64,000 nt of DNA from Fragilaria crotonensis (lineage: Eukaryota > Bacillariophyta > Fragilariophyceae > Fragilariales > Fragilariaceae), in the NCBI GenBank assembly GCA_022925895.1, contig JAKSYS010000272.1, positions 1 to 64,000 of the forward strand, given 5' to 3'. The notes below the pieces were generated by a model. It did no database searches. It was not told the DNA's origin and was given only the letters and a program-made list of their open reading frames with translations. The position numbers and the translations under genes were made by a program. Shown in pieces: positions 1 to 10,983 of this stretch (the stretch's first letter is position 1; each line of letters opens with the position of its first letter).

Positions 1-12
1 AGTTTTGGTGGG

Positions 13-35
13 GGTATATACCAGGGTTTGATAAA
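13..35 (+). repeat. Left copy of a distant inverted repeat
   Basis: The segment GGTATATACCAGGGTTT followed by GATAAAA matches the reverse complement of 2600-2622 with a single mismatch. The core GGTATATACC is itself a palindrome. The two copies lie about 2.6 kb apart in opposite orientation, as terminal inverted repeats would, but no target duplication was recognised. Confidence 0.5.
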
Positions 36-2599
36 AGGTTACCACCGCTACCGGAGGTATTATACTGCAGGTTTTATACCGTACCAATACCTTCTCTGCA
101 GCAGCCCGCAGTGTCCGACCACCAGGTCGTCAGACGTTGGAATATCCCACCACCGGAATGAGGGCAATACACCGACCAGTAACCGTCACCCTGTGGTAGC
201 CACATACCAAGTTTGTCCGGTGATATTTTCAAACCCAGTATTTGAGACATATCGTGAAGTAAACTGTCTTTACCAGAAGGTTACTATGTGCGTAATCATC
301 CTCGAAGTCTACTGTACTTGCTGTACTGTCGTGTGAATAGACAGTACAGTAGCTGACAGTTACTGAATCACCTACCACACCAAATTTCAAATACCCGTTA
401 TTTACTGCCAGGCAAATAAACGAGTCGGTACAACCGTAATAAAAACCGTGAAGACGTTCGCATACCCAGTGATCATTGGTGCAAGTCCACATGGGGGTGG
501 TACACCATAATACGTAGGAGCCTCGACAAAAAGTATAAGAAAGTCTATACAATTTCGTCGTCTGTCCGGCATCCTTAGTCATCTTCCCTGCGCGCACAAC
601 ACACCTGTCCAACTTTCCATATGCCGCCTCCCCGATGTTCCCGCCAGTACTGCAGTACCATGCGAGGTACAAGTACTGGTTCTCGAATGCACAGACCTTG
701 TACTGCAGCACAAGTACTTCAGACTGTACCAGTGTAACAGTTCTGAACTCTACACAAGAAAACGAGTAGAATGTACTGAGACGCGGTTTCTACCATTACT
801 GTACTAGTTATACTATCCACTATCCAGTCAGAACTCAACATGGGATAGCTGCAGTATTTGAGCTAGTAGGACTTCTAAAGACTTGCAGGATTCCTATTAT
901 ATTGGTTGGACTTCCATTCCAATTAAACTTAAAGGAAATTGAACAATGGAGCCAAGCACAGAAATGAAGGTCAAGTTTTCGTTTATTGAACTTAACATTA
1001 CAGAGGAATTGAACTGGCTGATGATTTTGCCAGTTGTTTTTGGAATACTGTATCTGTAATTCACTAGTATGTGCTGGTTGATGGGATTGATTCAGTATCA
1101 TACTTACATACATTGTGTGGTTGAAGGTCTCAAATGAAAACTTCCAATAAAATGAATGTTGTGGTGAAGTGCACTCTACAAACTCTCCAATGCATTAGTA
1201 ATGGTAATGGGAATATCTATAATGAGCATGGCAAAATCATCATAAGAGAAACAAGCAAATCCCAGCATCTGCAGAAATTGATTGTTAAGTATGGGATTCA
1301 AGGGATTACGAGCAGTAGGTTGCAGCAGAAATTACATATTTGGTCATGATAGTAGTAGCAATGCATTACTGTATGAAATCATCTATGCACCCATGATCAG
1401 TGGCTGTATCAGGAATCAGGACGCACCATCACATAGGTCTCACACTGTACCACTACTACTGAATGAAATTATCAATGTAAAATTCTTGGTGGAAGAAATC
1501 CAAAAATCTGTGAATTAGCTATTTGGGTGTTATGCGGAGCTTCTTGCAATAACACAGCCTATTCCTGATTGTCACAGGTAGTTATTCAACAAATAGGCAG
1601 CCATGTCATGCAATGAGATGATGAACTCTTGTACATCATATTACCTATGCAAAAGCTTGTTCCTTTTACTGACTTTTCAGTCATGAGGAAGCTCCTATGT
1701 GATGTTGACAGTTTACCATGTTATCTGACCAAATTAAGAACATGAAGTTCATGCAATATTTCGCTCACAGTGAAAGAGCTTGTCCTGCTGATGACAATGC
1801 TGGTCCCAAAATTCTGCTGGTGACAGTGCTGGATGCAGGTGGTGAAGACATTTTCAATGTGATGTGTGTTTGCAGCAGTGAAGAATGGACTATTCACTGA
1901 CTTAAATTTGCTATTGCTGGTGATCCAATTCAGTGTCAACTTGCCAGAGCACCATTCAAAAGCTCTCCTGTCCATAATGAATCAAATTTAGCCATAAACA
2001 ATGGAATCCTACTGATGGTACAACTCTAACTGGAATCCTTTGTTCTAATAGTTACAGGAGCCCATTGTCAGGCTTGTATAGTGTATTTTATGCTTCACCA
2101 TTTTTAGGATAAGTTCCATACTACATCAGTCTCCAATACTATATGGTGTATATTGTGTATGGAGTACTCTACTACAGTAGGAAGTCGCTAGTGCAACTAC
2201 TGTACTCAATGTCAAGTTGACTGTACGGTAGAAACACTAACATTATACGATAGACGTAGTTTAGACCAAGTACCTGGTACTCCAGTACTGTGCAATAGTC
2301 TAAAGTTTCAGTGTCGCGAGTACTCGGTCGTACAAGTACCTACTCCCACAGGAAAAGTATAAGACAAAGAGCTCGAAGTCTTATACTTTTCCGCGCATAT
2401 CGCTCGTGATTGCTGTGACTGAGAAATTACGTGCAGTACAACCGAGACAAGATTTGACGAGTACTTCCGGGAGTTCTGAAAAATATAAGGTTTTCTTATA
2501 CAATTCGTACTCCGAGCTCGTATAAGCCTAAATCTCTTATATTTTACCGGGTTATGTACCGGCATCCAAATGTACCAAATTTTTCAGGGTGCAGTATTA

Positions 2600-2622
2600 T
2601 TTTATAAAACCCTGGTATATAC
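2600..2622 (-). repeat. Right copy of a distant inverted repeat
   Basis: Inverted partner of the segment at 13-35. Read on the minus strand it gives GGTATATACCAGGGTTT followed by TATAAAA. It lies at the edge of a GTAC-rich stretch, about 280 bases upstream of the small thylakoid protein gene. Confidence 0.5.
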
Positions 2623-2899
2623 CATCGGTATTTGGTATCCGGTACCAGTAATAACTATTTTCCAATCCCTGGCGTATACGCTATCAGCTATCAGGCTACC
2701 TGGTACTCAGCTATCAGATTTGCATTTGGCATGCTCGAGTACTCGTACAGCATATCACATTCGAGTACCGACATACGAGTACAGTACCATACGTGTCACA
2801 AGAAGATACAGAAACGCGCGTCCTAACTCCAGCCAAGATCATAAATCACATTTTCACGTTTCATCTACTTGACAACAGCATTCTCATTCCACGTCCACG

Positions 2900-3371
2900 A
2901 TGAATCGAATCTTTGCAACGTTCCTCCTCCTCCTCCTCGCAATCGTCTTAACAACAAACGCCTTTGTTGTTCAACCTCCAGCATCTCGTGCTGCTACTGT
3001 CCGATTCGAAGCTCACAGCAATCGCTTGCTGGATCTGACTGCCATCGTTGCCATCACGGCATCGTCGCCTTTTGTTGCCCTGGCAGAAGAAGCTGACGGA
3101 TACGAATATGGAGCTGTGGATGCCCCAATTGGTATGTTCCGGAAATGTTACACCAATACACTTATTCCTGCAATGTAGTATCTAATCCATCGTTATCTGG
3201 AAATCAATCTATGCAGGCATTGCCGTGGTAGGTGGTGTCTTGGCAGTGTTGACTGCCTTGTTGCCTCTTCTTCTTAAGGGAGGAGAAGAGGCCTTTGAAG
3301 AGATGAAGGAAATGGACAAGGATAAGTGGGGAAATAACAGCAGTGACACGTTGAAAAAGAAGAAGCGCTAA
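2900..3371 (+). CDS. Small plastid-targeted single-helix thylakoid protein
   Basis: Two exons (2900-3131 and 3217-3371; intron 3132-3216, 85 nt, GT-AG) encode about 128 residues. The N-terminus is a hydrophobic signal (ATFLLLLLAIVLTTNAF) with an 'AFVV' cleavage motif like the diatom AFAP motif, so plastid import is likely. A second hydrophobic stretch ending in ALA before EEADGYEYG resembles a thylakoid-lumen cleavage site. The mature part has one membrane helix (GIAVVGGVLAVLTALLPLLL) after the residues DAPI, then a charged tail (KGGEEAFEEMKEMDKDKW) and a lysine-rich end. The probable topology is a short lumenal N-terminus and a stromal C-terminus. This layout suits a small photosystem or thylakoid assembly subunit, but I cannot name the family. 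The start is the first ATG in frame before the signal. Confidence 0.75.
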
Positions 3372-4065
3372 AGAAACGGGGACGGTCGATGAACTGATAT
3401 AATGGACAAATTGTTCGCTACTCCCTCCGTTCCCTGAATCGCAAGAATATATACGTTGGCAACTACGCGGTATAGGAATAGTTTAAGGGAGGAGCTTTGT
3501 GTAATTGTTTCATCCAATAAGATATCGTTGCGACCTTCAAAGGGGTGTGATCGCACCATCGTACCTCAAATGACAAAACGAAACAAATCCGTATGTGCTT
3601 CGCGGAGCGAGGACAGTCGTTACGTTCTTTATGATAGAGTTCAGTCTTCCGAGCTGTACGACACCGCAGCTCTGCAGCATCGGCCAACAATCCTACCATT
3701 AAAAATGGCAACGAAATACTAATACTCAATTTCATCTTCCGCGTTGGTACGTCATTCCGGTACCAATACTGGTTCGAACAGTTGTTAGCATGTTGGTGTC
3801 GCTCCCAATCACCTCAGTATGACTATACGTACGTGGTACAGAATGTCTCTGTACTCCAGTATTTTCGTTTTTATCATACCCCGTACATACTCCGTCTGCT
3901 TGAATGCGAGTACAATACAGTACAAGCGTACCTGGTACTTGCTTTTGTACTCTACCAGCCAAATGGCGAACTTCCATCTTCCATCCATTCCTCATATCCT
4001 GATGAGCACACCATTGTCCTTTGCCGCAAGTGAGAGGTACGCTTAGATCATCTGATTCAGCCACA
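3372..4065. other. Intergenic region
   Basis: About 690 bases without a convincing gene. Open frames on both strands are short and overlapping. The part from 3750 to 3960 is rich in GTAC and AGTACT words. Nothing else recognised. Confidence 0.4.
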
Positions 4066-4581
4066 ATGCTTTCTATGTCGGCACGAACAGTACGATCCAG
4101 GATGGTGATGCGATCGACACGTCCTTCCACGCAAGCGCCATCGCCATCGCCATCGGACCCCTCCTTACCGCGAGGCTTTCATTCTTACCTCGATCGATTA
4201 CAACCAGCGCCAACTGGTTCCAATCGAGGGGAAGTACCGCGGACACAACAGAGTCTTCGACTCAAAACTTCGCATGCGCAGGGGCCACGACGCGAGGAAG
4301 TTGAGTGGGCGAAAGCTGGCTCAGACAACGACGACCGCGACGAAGGACCTGAGACGATTGCCTATCCTTCCATGATCTACAAGGATTTGATATGGACCCT
4401 TCCTTCCGAAGTCCGATCGGCCATGAAGTCAGATTCCACCTACTTTCACGGCCGCGATGGGATTGCGTGCCAGTGGACACCTCCGAGTGCTGTTTCAAGC
4501 CAGAATGAATCTATGGTGGCAGTTTTTACCAAGATTCAGAAAGAGCAACAGTTGCAAGAAGCTTTTGATGACTCTGAATGA
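4066..4581 (+). CDS. Hypothetical protein, possible mitochondrial presequence
   Basis: Open frame of about 171 residues from ATG 4066; the frame stays open upstream, but only from a TTG codon. I do not recognise the family. The first 25 residues (MLSMSARTVRSRMVMRSTRP...) are rich in arginine, serine and methionine and free of acidic residues, as in a mitochondrial presequence. A proline/serine-rich middle follows, then a more ordered C-terminal half with TIAYPSMIYKDLIWTLP and an acidic end. A long overlapping frame on the other strand has no recognisable content. The coding claim rests on length and composition only. Confidence 0.45.
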   Translation: MLSMSARTVRSRMVMRSTRPSTQAPSPSPSDPSLPRGFHSYLDRLQPAPTGSNRGEVPRTQQSLRLKTSHAQGPRREEVEWAKAGSDNDDRDEGPETIAYPSMIYKDLIWTLPSEVRSAMKSDSTYFHGRDGIACQWTPPSAVSSQNESMVAVFTKIQKEQQLQEAFDDSE

Positions 4582-5609
4582 GATGTTGGTTTCGTTGAAT
4601 CCGGGATAGCTTTTCAATCAAAATGCTGTCGATTCTCATCGGGGACGCTTCATCCGAAGTCCGATAGTACCCTTGGTCTGATCCCAGTGTTCCTGTACAC
4701 GACGGAATTGCATGCTGCATTTAGTAACATCCCGAGGCCCCGAGTGATATTGAAAGTGAGAATGAGCTTCTTTATTGACAGTTTTCACCGAAGATTAAAG
4801 AGAGCTATAGTATAACAGGAAATCCGGTTAACTTTGAGTGCAACCAGATCTCTTGATATTGGACGAGCTACAGTAAGTATTCCAACCCTACTACCGCCAG
4901 TACCTGGTTCCTATCGTATGGTACCTGGTACAGGTACAAAACCACACACATATTCTACTGGCAGTTGCTTCGAATTATGTACGAGTACTCGTACCGGTGC
5001 GGTCGAGTACAAGCACTCAGGAGTCCGAGAGGCCATATGAATTGTATACATACACGAATACATAGTATGATGCGTGCATTCGTGCAATGCTATGAGTACA
5101 GAAGTCTGTTACTGGCAGACGTGTACTTGTACATTCTACTTCAACTGTAGTACTACTCGTTCCAAGTACTAGCTACTAAAGACTGGGAGTTCCAGTTTAC
5201 TCCATGTGCAAGTCTAAACTGTATACAGTATATGATATATCATAGCGGTATGATATCTTTCTGCATCTCGGTATCTCGGGGTTCGGGTTATGTATGATAC
5301 AGCTGTACAACTTCCAACGTCTTAACATTTAACATAAAGAACTCGAGTACCGGCTAATATATTCTGGCTGTGCGAAAACCATTGATGACAGGCGATCTGA
5401 CAACCTAACGACCTGTGAAGAATTGCTTTGTCATCATATATATGTACTCAGTATATATGTACATACACGCCCATATACATGAAGATCTAAAATCCCTCTA
5501 TACCTGAAGGATGTACTGGAGTACAAATACAGTATGCATACGTAGGACGTAGGATACATTACTTGGCCATTCCGCTTCCTGTGAAACTGCCGTTCACACG
5601 GTTCTGACG
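4582..5609. other. Intergenic region, GTAC-rich
   Basis: About 1 kb without a gene. The segment 4880-5180 is dense in GTAC palindromes (for example CGAGTAC and GGTACC words). Positions 5435-5475 hold a short run of TATATATGTAC-type repeats. No RNA gene or transposon recognised. Confidence 0.4.
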
Positions 5610-6736
5610 ATGGCGTCCAACTTGCGATTCCTGGTATGTTGACGACTTGCAATGTTCAGGCTTGACTTTAAGGTTGGATGAACACCTTATCTTTCAGAGG
5701 AGGGGAATGAGTGATGGCTGTGATAACAAGCCTCTATGAACTTGTCGGCTGAAGTCGTTATGCACGTTGTTGTTACGTCACAAGGTTTGCCTCACATTGA
5801 AATTCCCTGGGCGGAATGTCTGCGGTATAAGATGTACATACGTGTGAGAATTTGAACTTACACATGTTTACTCCTTCTCTTTGTTGCGTCCTGACTGTTG
5901 GTAACGACCACTTCTGTCGCTTCTGTCCCCCACAGCTCAACAAGAACAGCAGGGCTGCGGTGGCTGTTGTAACTGCTACTGCTTCTTCAGCAGTAGCAGT
6001 AACTGCGCTTTCCGGCGATGTTGTCCATCCTGCTGATTACCCTTGGACATACACAGGCATCACTTCGGCTTATGATTGTGCGGCTCTTCGTCGCGGTTTC
6101 CAGGTGTACCGTCAGGTCTGCGCCACCTGTCATTCCATCGAACGAATTCATTATCGCGAATTGGTTGGTGTCACTCACACTAAGGAGGAGCTGGCCGCTA
6201 TGGCTTCAGAGGTCGACTTTTTGGATGGTCCCAACGATGAGGGCGAGATGTTCGAGAGACCAGGAAAACTGACAGATACACTTCCGAAACCCTATCAGAA
6301 CTTGGAGCAAGCTCGTGCTGCTAATGGCGGTGCTGCTCCTCCTGATCTCTCTTTGATGGTCAAGGCTCGACACAAGGGTACCGACTACCTCTTCAGCCTT
6401 TTGACTGGCTACGTCGATCCTCCTGCCGGAAAGCCAATGATGCCAGGACTTTACTATAACCCTTACTTCCCTGGTGGTGCTATTGCCATGCCTCCTCCAC
6501 TCAGCGACGGCGGTGTTGAATACGAAGACGGAACTCCGGCTACGATTTCTCAGCAAGCTCGTGATATTGTTCAATTCCTCAACTTTTGTGCGGAACCTGA
6601 GGCAGACGCGCGTAAGAAGGAGGGTGTTACTACGTTGCTCTTGTTGGGATTCTGCATCGCCATGACAGGTTACTACAAGCGATTGAAGTGGAGTCCATAC
6701 AAGACTCGCTCAATTACCTACCTCAAGAATGTCTAA
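5610..6736 (+). CDS. CYC1: Cytochrome c1, respiratory complex III
   Basis: Nuclear gene for the haem-carrying subunit of the cytochrome bc1 complex, which passes electrons to cytochrome c at the mitochondrial inner membrane. Exon 1 (5610-5633, MASNLRFL) joins exon 2 (5936-6736) across a 302-nt intron (5634-5935) in phase 0, giving about 274 residues. The presequence is followed by a hydrophobic alanine/valine stretch suited to the intermembrane-space route. The haem site is VCATCH (CXXCH) and the distal methionine is probably in GGAIAMPPPLSDGG. The C-terminal membrane anchor is VTTLLLLGFCIAMTGYYKRL. The downstream exon alone would lack a proper start, so the 8-codon exon decides the N-terminus. 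It converges with a CMC2-like gene whose stop lies 86 bases away. Confidence 0.93.
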
Positions 6737-6822
6737 TTCTTTTTTAGATTTTCTATGACTGATGGCTCCAGAGAATAACTTGCCTTAAGATTGATTTGGC
6801 GTTTTAATTCCAGGTACTCTAA

Positions 6823-7176
6823 TTACGTTGGCATACCTCGTGTAGACGAGTGTTCTTGGTATTCATTGGGGTTGCGCTGTCCAGATTTCTTGAGTTCAGC
6901 CTGGTAATGCTTGTCTTGTTGCAAGTACTCTTCAAACGACATTTTATGTCCCAGAGCATCTGCGTATGCATCATCCTCCTCCTTGCGTCTCTCGTGCATA
7001 TCCTTGTTGATGACTTTAAGCAGTTCGGCCTTTTCCCGACGGAAACACATGTCTAATTGAATTTTGATATCATTGCAGGCCCAAATTTTGAAAATGGAGC
7101 GTGTATCATGACAATGTCGAAGTGCCTCGATGTGTTCTTGGCAATCAGGATGAGGTCTGTCTAAGGGAGGGTGCAT
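6823..7176 (-). CDS. CMC2: CMC2-like twin CX9C respiratory assembly factor
   Basis: Single-exon gene of 117 residues starting at ATG 7176. It has two CX9C motifs, CQEHIEALRHC and CNDIKIQLDMC, separated by about 20 residues with a tryptophan just before the second. That is the CHCH helical-hairpin arrangement of Cmc1/Cmc2 proteins. Proteins of this family enter the intermembrane space through the Mia40 relay and help assemble cytochrome c oxidase. The N-terminal MHPPLDRPHP matches the usual CMC2 start. The C-terminal half is charged and helical. The gene is convergent with cytochrome c1, another respiratory-chain gene, though that proximity may be chance. Confidence 0.85.
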   Translation of the reverse strand: MHPPLDRPHPDCQEHIEALRHCHDTRSIFKIWACNDIKIQLDMCFRREKAELLKVINKDMHERRKEEDDAYADALGHKMSFEEYLQQDKHYQAELKKSGQRNPNEYQEHSSTRGMPT

Positions 7177-7990
7177 GATACACCAAATGCGAACTATATA
7201 AGCAGCAAGATTCCTGATTGCTGATGGTGTCGTGGGTCTTGCCGTTCCGCGCCACCGCGCCTAGGCGAAGGGGACGAAGATCAGTGAAAATTCAACGTGA
7301 GCTGTCAGAAGGGTGGGAACCATTACGCCAAGCTCTGGAATGTCTGACAGCATCACAGTGACATAGGATTACGCGATCTTTCCGATTCAACGCGAAATTG
7401 ACAACCAGCACTTGTACTGGTACAAATGTGAGCTTGCTCCATAGAGTAGATACTGTATGTATTAGCATATGTTCCAGGCACTTGTACCAGGTACTGCAAT
7501 AGGCGTTCGTCTTTCCGATCAACGATCAACGATTATCCATCAAGCACCGCATACAAGTACGAGTACCTCGGATTACTTGAAGGTGCGGTACCGTAGAGAG
7601 TAGTAACGGTTGTCAGACGTACGGCTAGATCGAATAAGCATGCACCGCTACGAGTACTGTATTACCAAACTTGAAACAAGGCGTATGAAAGAATGAGATA
7701 GGCGCAATAAGAGACGCTTACAGAACAGTACCGTACTCCAGTACCATGGAACAGTGTTTGCCATGCTGGGTACTGTACTACTACTACTACTGCTCTACCT
7801 TTACACTGGCGATTGGACTTCTCCACATATCACGACACGTGATGAAGAATTGTGTGGTGTCTGGTGTCAGCTCCAAGCGTCCTCCAACCGAGATAAATCG
7901 ATCGAGTGATTCAGTAAAATTTGACTGTTCCAAATCCCAACCAGCATCACTACCTCATCATTCACCAACCCCGAGCGTGAACTTGTGAAG
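7177..7990. other. Intergenic region
   Basis: About 810 bases between the divergently transcribed CMC2-like and Alb3 genes, so promoters for both must lie here. The segment 7540-7780 is rich in GTAC and AGTAC words. No gene recognised. Confidence 0.4.
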
Positions 7991-9174
7991 ATGAAGTTGA
8001 CAGTAGCTTCTTTGCTGATTGTCACCGGGGCGCAAGCCTTCGCCCCCTCCCGATTTGGAGGTCGTGCTGTCACAGCTCGAGCATTTGGTGGTTTGGATCA
8101 TGCTGCCTTCCAAGATTTGCCACACCACATTCACTCTCTCCAGAGTGCCTTCTCGACTCTGAATTTGGCAGATGCCGTTGCAGACTTGCCTCTCCCCGAT
8201 GCCGCGGCAGCAGATTCTGTCGTAGACGCAGCAGCTGCTGGATCTGGGAATGGATGGTTCGGTTTCCTAGAGGCACCCATTGAGGCGCTCTTGCAGATAT
8301 GCCATAACGCTCTCGTTTCCATGGGCCTCACGGAGAACTCCTGGGGAATCAGTATTCTTCTCATGACGACCCTAATTAAGTTTCTTACTTTCCCGCTTAC
8401 TAAGACACAGCTGGAGAGTACCAACAAGATGCAGGTAAGCCCGCAAACACGCTCATGCCTTTGCCCAATCAATTGCCGAAGAAATTCACACATCTTGCAT
8501 ACACAACAAACACACTATTCCAGGCGCTCCAACCAAAGCTTAAGGAAGTTCAAAACAAATACCAAAGCAACCCTGACGTGATGAATCAAAAGATTGCAGA
8601 TCTATACAAGGAAAATGAAGTAAATCCCCTCGCTGGGTGCTTACCATCTTTCCTTCAAATTCCGATCTTTATCGGTCTGTATCGTGCTGTCCTCACCTTG
8701 GCCAAGGATGGTAAGTTGGATGAACCCTTTTTGTTCTTACCCAGCTTGGAAGGTCCAACATACGGTGCCGACCCTACACATGGTTCGGACTGGATCCTCA
8801 AGGGGTGGGAGAATGGTGTTCCAACGTTAGGATGGGAACAAACGGCTGCGTTTATGGTCCTTCCCATCGTGTTGGTTCTTTCCCAATTCATTTCCATGGA
8901 ACTCATGCAACCTCAGCCTGGCCCGGACGGCACTAAACCCGAATCGCCTTTTGTGCTCAAGTTCCTTCCGCTCATGATTGGTTGGTTTTCGCTCAACGTG
9001 CCTTCGGCGCTTGGCATCTATTGGGTCGCCAACAACATTATTACGACCTCGACGACTCTGCTCATTCGCAGCCAAATGAAGCCAGTCACTGTTAGCGCAT
9101 CGTCATCATCGCCACCAAGTCCATCGGCTTCCATCTTTGCTGCGCCACCCATGAGAAAAGCCAGCTGGATTTAG
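7991..9174 (+). CDS. ALB3: Plastid Alb3/YidC/Oxa1-type membrane insertase
   Basis: Two exons (7991-8434 and 8524-9174; 89-nt intron 8435-8523, donor GTAAGC, phase 0) encode about 364 residues. The signal peptide MKLTVASLLIVTGAQAFAP ends in the classic diatom AFAP motif, so the protein goes to the complex plastid. The YidC core follows: WGISILLMTTLIKFLTFPLT (first conserved helix), the coiled basic stretch LQPKLKEVQNKYQSNPDVMN, then LAGCLPSFLQIPIFIGLYRA and two further helices ending in SALGIYWVANNIITT. The protein inserts light-harvesting and photosystem proteins into thylakoids. The ATG at 7991 is chosen because the upstream in-frame codon is GTG. The annotated tail (after LLIRSQMKPVTVSASSSS) is low complexity. 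A lysine-rich frame further downstream may be an alternative last exon (see findings). Confidence 0.93.
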
Positions 9175-9205
9175 TAGTGCATTTGAAGAGAATCCAGATA
9201 TTAAG

Positions 9206-9315
9206 CCATTACGACGATTGATGCTGAAATCGTCGATGATTCCGTGGTTACTGGAGGTACGGGTATGGAGACGAAGAAGCGAGGTACTAAGAAAAAGAAG
9301 AAGAAGAGAACCTAG
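9206..9315 (+). other. Possible alternative last exon of Alb3
   Basis: In the same overall frame as Alb3, positions 9206-9315 read TTIDAEIVDDSVVTGG and then a lysine-rich end (KKRGTKKKKKKRT) before TAG at 9313-9315. Joining 9118 to 9206 would remove an 87-nt GT-AG segment containing all intervening stops and give an acidic-then-basic C-terminus of the kind common in Alb3 proteins. The donor (GTCCAT) is weak, so this is only a candidate. Confidence 0.35.
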
Positions 9316-9940
9316 GCATCAACAATATGACCTTTGATCTTTGGATGGCTTGCACAGAACGGGGCAACATTTCGGACTTAAACGGCGCCTATCGCAAGCC
9401 TTTGGCTACATAAGTGCAATTATTAACAGATACTGTAAGACAAACTCGGTACTAAACCCCTGCAATAGCACGGATGCGCTATTTCATTTTGCTCAGCAGT
9501 ACTTATCCCGATGCTTGTGTTCACGGAATGCGTCAGAAGGGCTTTCACTAGGTAAGAGGACATGAAGTGAATGCGTTCTGCGGAGTCCGAATTTCGACGG
9601 AGATGAACTGATCTATGGATGTAAGAGCAAATTTCCGATTGAGACCTGCGAAGTGCGTGGGTTACAGATACAACAGAGTTGCTTGAACAACATGTCCCTT
9701 GGACCGATTTCTTGTTTCTAATATGCCACTTCGTCGGATTAGCCTAAAAGTACCATCACATACTACACGACTGTTTTGTTGGCTGTAGCAATCTGAGTAC
9801 TAGTAATTGCTTTGGAGGCCTCAGTACTTCAGTACTTGTACCTTGTACTCCGAGTACCTGGTATTGGTACCGTTTCGCCTGGTCCATGGAACCATCCATT
9901 TTAATACAACATTCTCGGAGTACTTGTACGTGAGAAAGCA
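9316..9940. other. Intergenic region
   Basis: About 620 bases without a gene. Positions 9790-9860 are GTAC-rich. The rest shows no repeat or motif I recognise. Confidence 0.4.
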
Positions 9941-10855
9941 ATGAATGACTTGAAACCAATCGTTGTGGCAATTGCAGTGGTTGTAATCTCCCTAGTCTAT
10001 GCTGTTTTCCGTCGCCTTTTCCCCGGTCACCGGTCCGACACAAGTGTAGCCAACAGGATGGACGAGCCCAAGCAGTCAATCACATTTTTGAACTCGACAC
10101 AGTATTTTTCTGCCCTGGTAGCCAATGATCCGCATATCCAGCTGCCTCCAATGAGGCTTGTCCATACCGATGAAGGAGAACTCACTCTCTACACGATGGC
10201 AGAAAATTCAAATGATGTCAAGCTTGAGCCGATTCCCGGTTCGACCCGAGAGGAAAGTGTAGCAAACTACACAGAGCTTTTCCGCAAATCACATACAGTG
10301 GTCATACCTGACTCCATGTTTTCAGAACAAAGCATGCTAGTCGACGCTGAACCATTCTTGCACATGGGTTTAGGACCATTGCAAGATTTTCAAAGGTGGA
10401 GGTAGAGTCGTTGTCGTTTGTGTCGAGGGGATTTACGCCATTGGTGACGTTCTAAGCAGCGTCTTCGGGTCCAAATGGAAGCTCAATCAAGTTGCTGACT
10501 ACGATTGCGTCGTTACGGAACAAGGCAGGAAGCTTTTAGGAGATACTGTCAATGCTCCCAAAGTTTATCTTCGCAAAGGCCATTTCATGAAGACGCCAGG
10601 ACGAGGGATTTATGGATTATTCACTTCAGACTTTGAGGCATACCTGGCTGAGAACTACGGCGACGACGCTGACGAGAGGACAGGGAAGACGCCAAGTCAT
10701 CTTGGAGGCAACTAGGATCCCTCAGTCAAAGTAGCTTTGTCATCGCCATGCACAATGATTCGAAGTCGCAGGGAAGTCTTGCATGGTTTGGCGACCGAAG
10801 CATGAAAAGTGAGCTGAACCAAGTGTTTGCAAGGCTCGTTTGCCGAGGGATGTGA
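9941..10855 (+). CDS. ThuA/glutamine-amidotransferase-like protein with N-terminal membrane anchor, frame interrupted
   Basis: Starts at ATG 9941 with a signal-anchor (IVVAIAVVVISLVYAVF). Coding-like sequence runs to a stop at 10853-10855 but changes frame twice. The first change is near 10391, where DF is followed in the next frame by KGGGRVVVVCVEGIYAIGD. The second is near 10676, where the frame returns and ends in FVIAMHNDS, then LAWFGDRSM. The pattern (HTVVIPD, then F.KGGGRVVV, a G-rich nucleotide-binding-like turn, and a late LAWFGD strand) resembles ThuA-like or class-I amidotransferase folds, but I cannot name the family or substrate. The two shifts compensate each other. Conserved-looking sequence on both sides suggests missing or extra bases in the assembly, or a very recent break. 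Confidence 0.5.
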
Positions 10856-10983
10856 ACAGGATAACTCCAGGGGGTTCGGTGTACACATAACCGCAATCAG
10901 TATTAGGGACTTAGTACGTTTTGGAGGAGTGCTAGCTTCCTGTTAGTGTCTACAAATAGCATCAAAGTGAGGTACGTGTTGGG

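Larger units (their letters stand above)
1..2899. other. Gene-free region with inverted repeat and GTAC-rich stretches
   Basis: I see no supportable gene here. Positions 1-830 and 2050-2870 are dense in GTAC-based palindromes. Positions 850-2050 are plainer, AT-richer sequence whose open frames are short and have no recognisable motif. A 23-base segment at 13-35 (core GGTATATACCAGGGTTT) recurs inverted, with one mismatch, at about 2600-2622. The whole block could therefore be an old element whose ends these are, but I find no transposase. Confidence 0.5.

Noticed and set aside
229-711. 160-codon minus-strand open frame, cysteine- and tyrosine-rich
   Set aside because: It begins with GTG, has no motif or hydrophobic pattern, and sits in GTAC-rich intergenic DNA; length alone does not support a gene.
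3732-4130. 132-codon minus-strand open frame overlapping the hypothetical gene at 4066
   Set aside because: No recognisable content and it spans GTAC-rich intergenic sequence; probably a shadow.
10301-10385. Possible 85-nt intron in the ThuA-like gene
   Set aside because: It would restore frame but uses a weak GTCATA donor and removes conserved-looking residues; a one-base shift near 10391 keeps the expected DF-KGGGRVVV junction.
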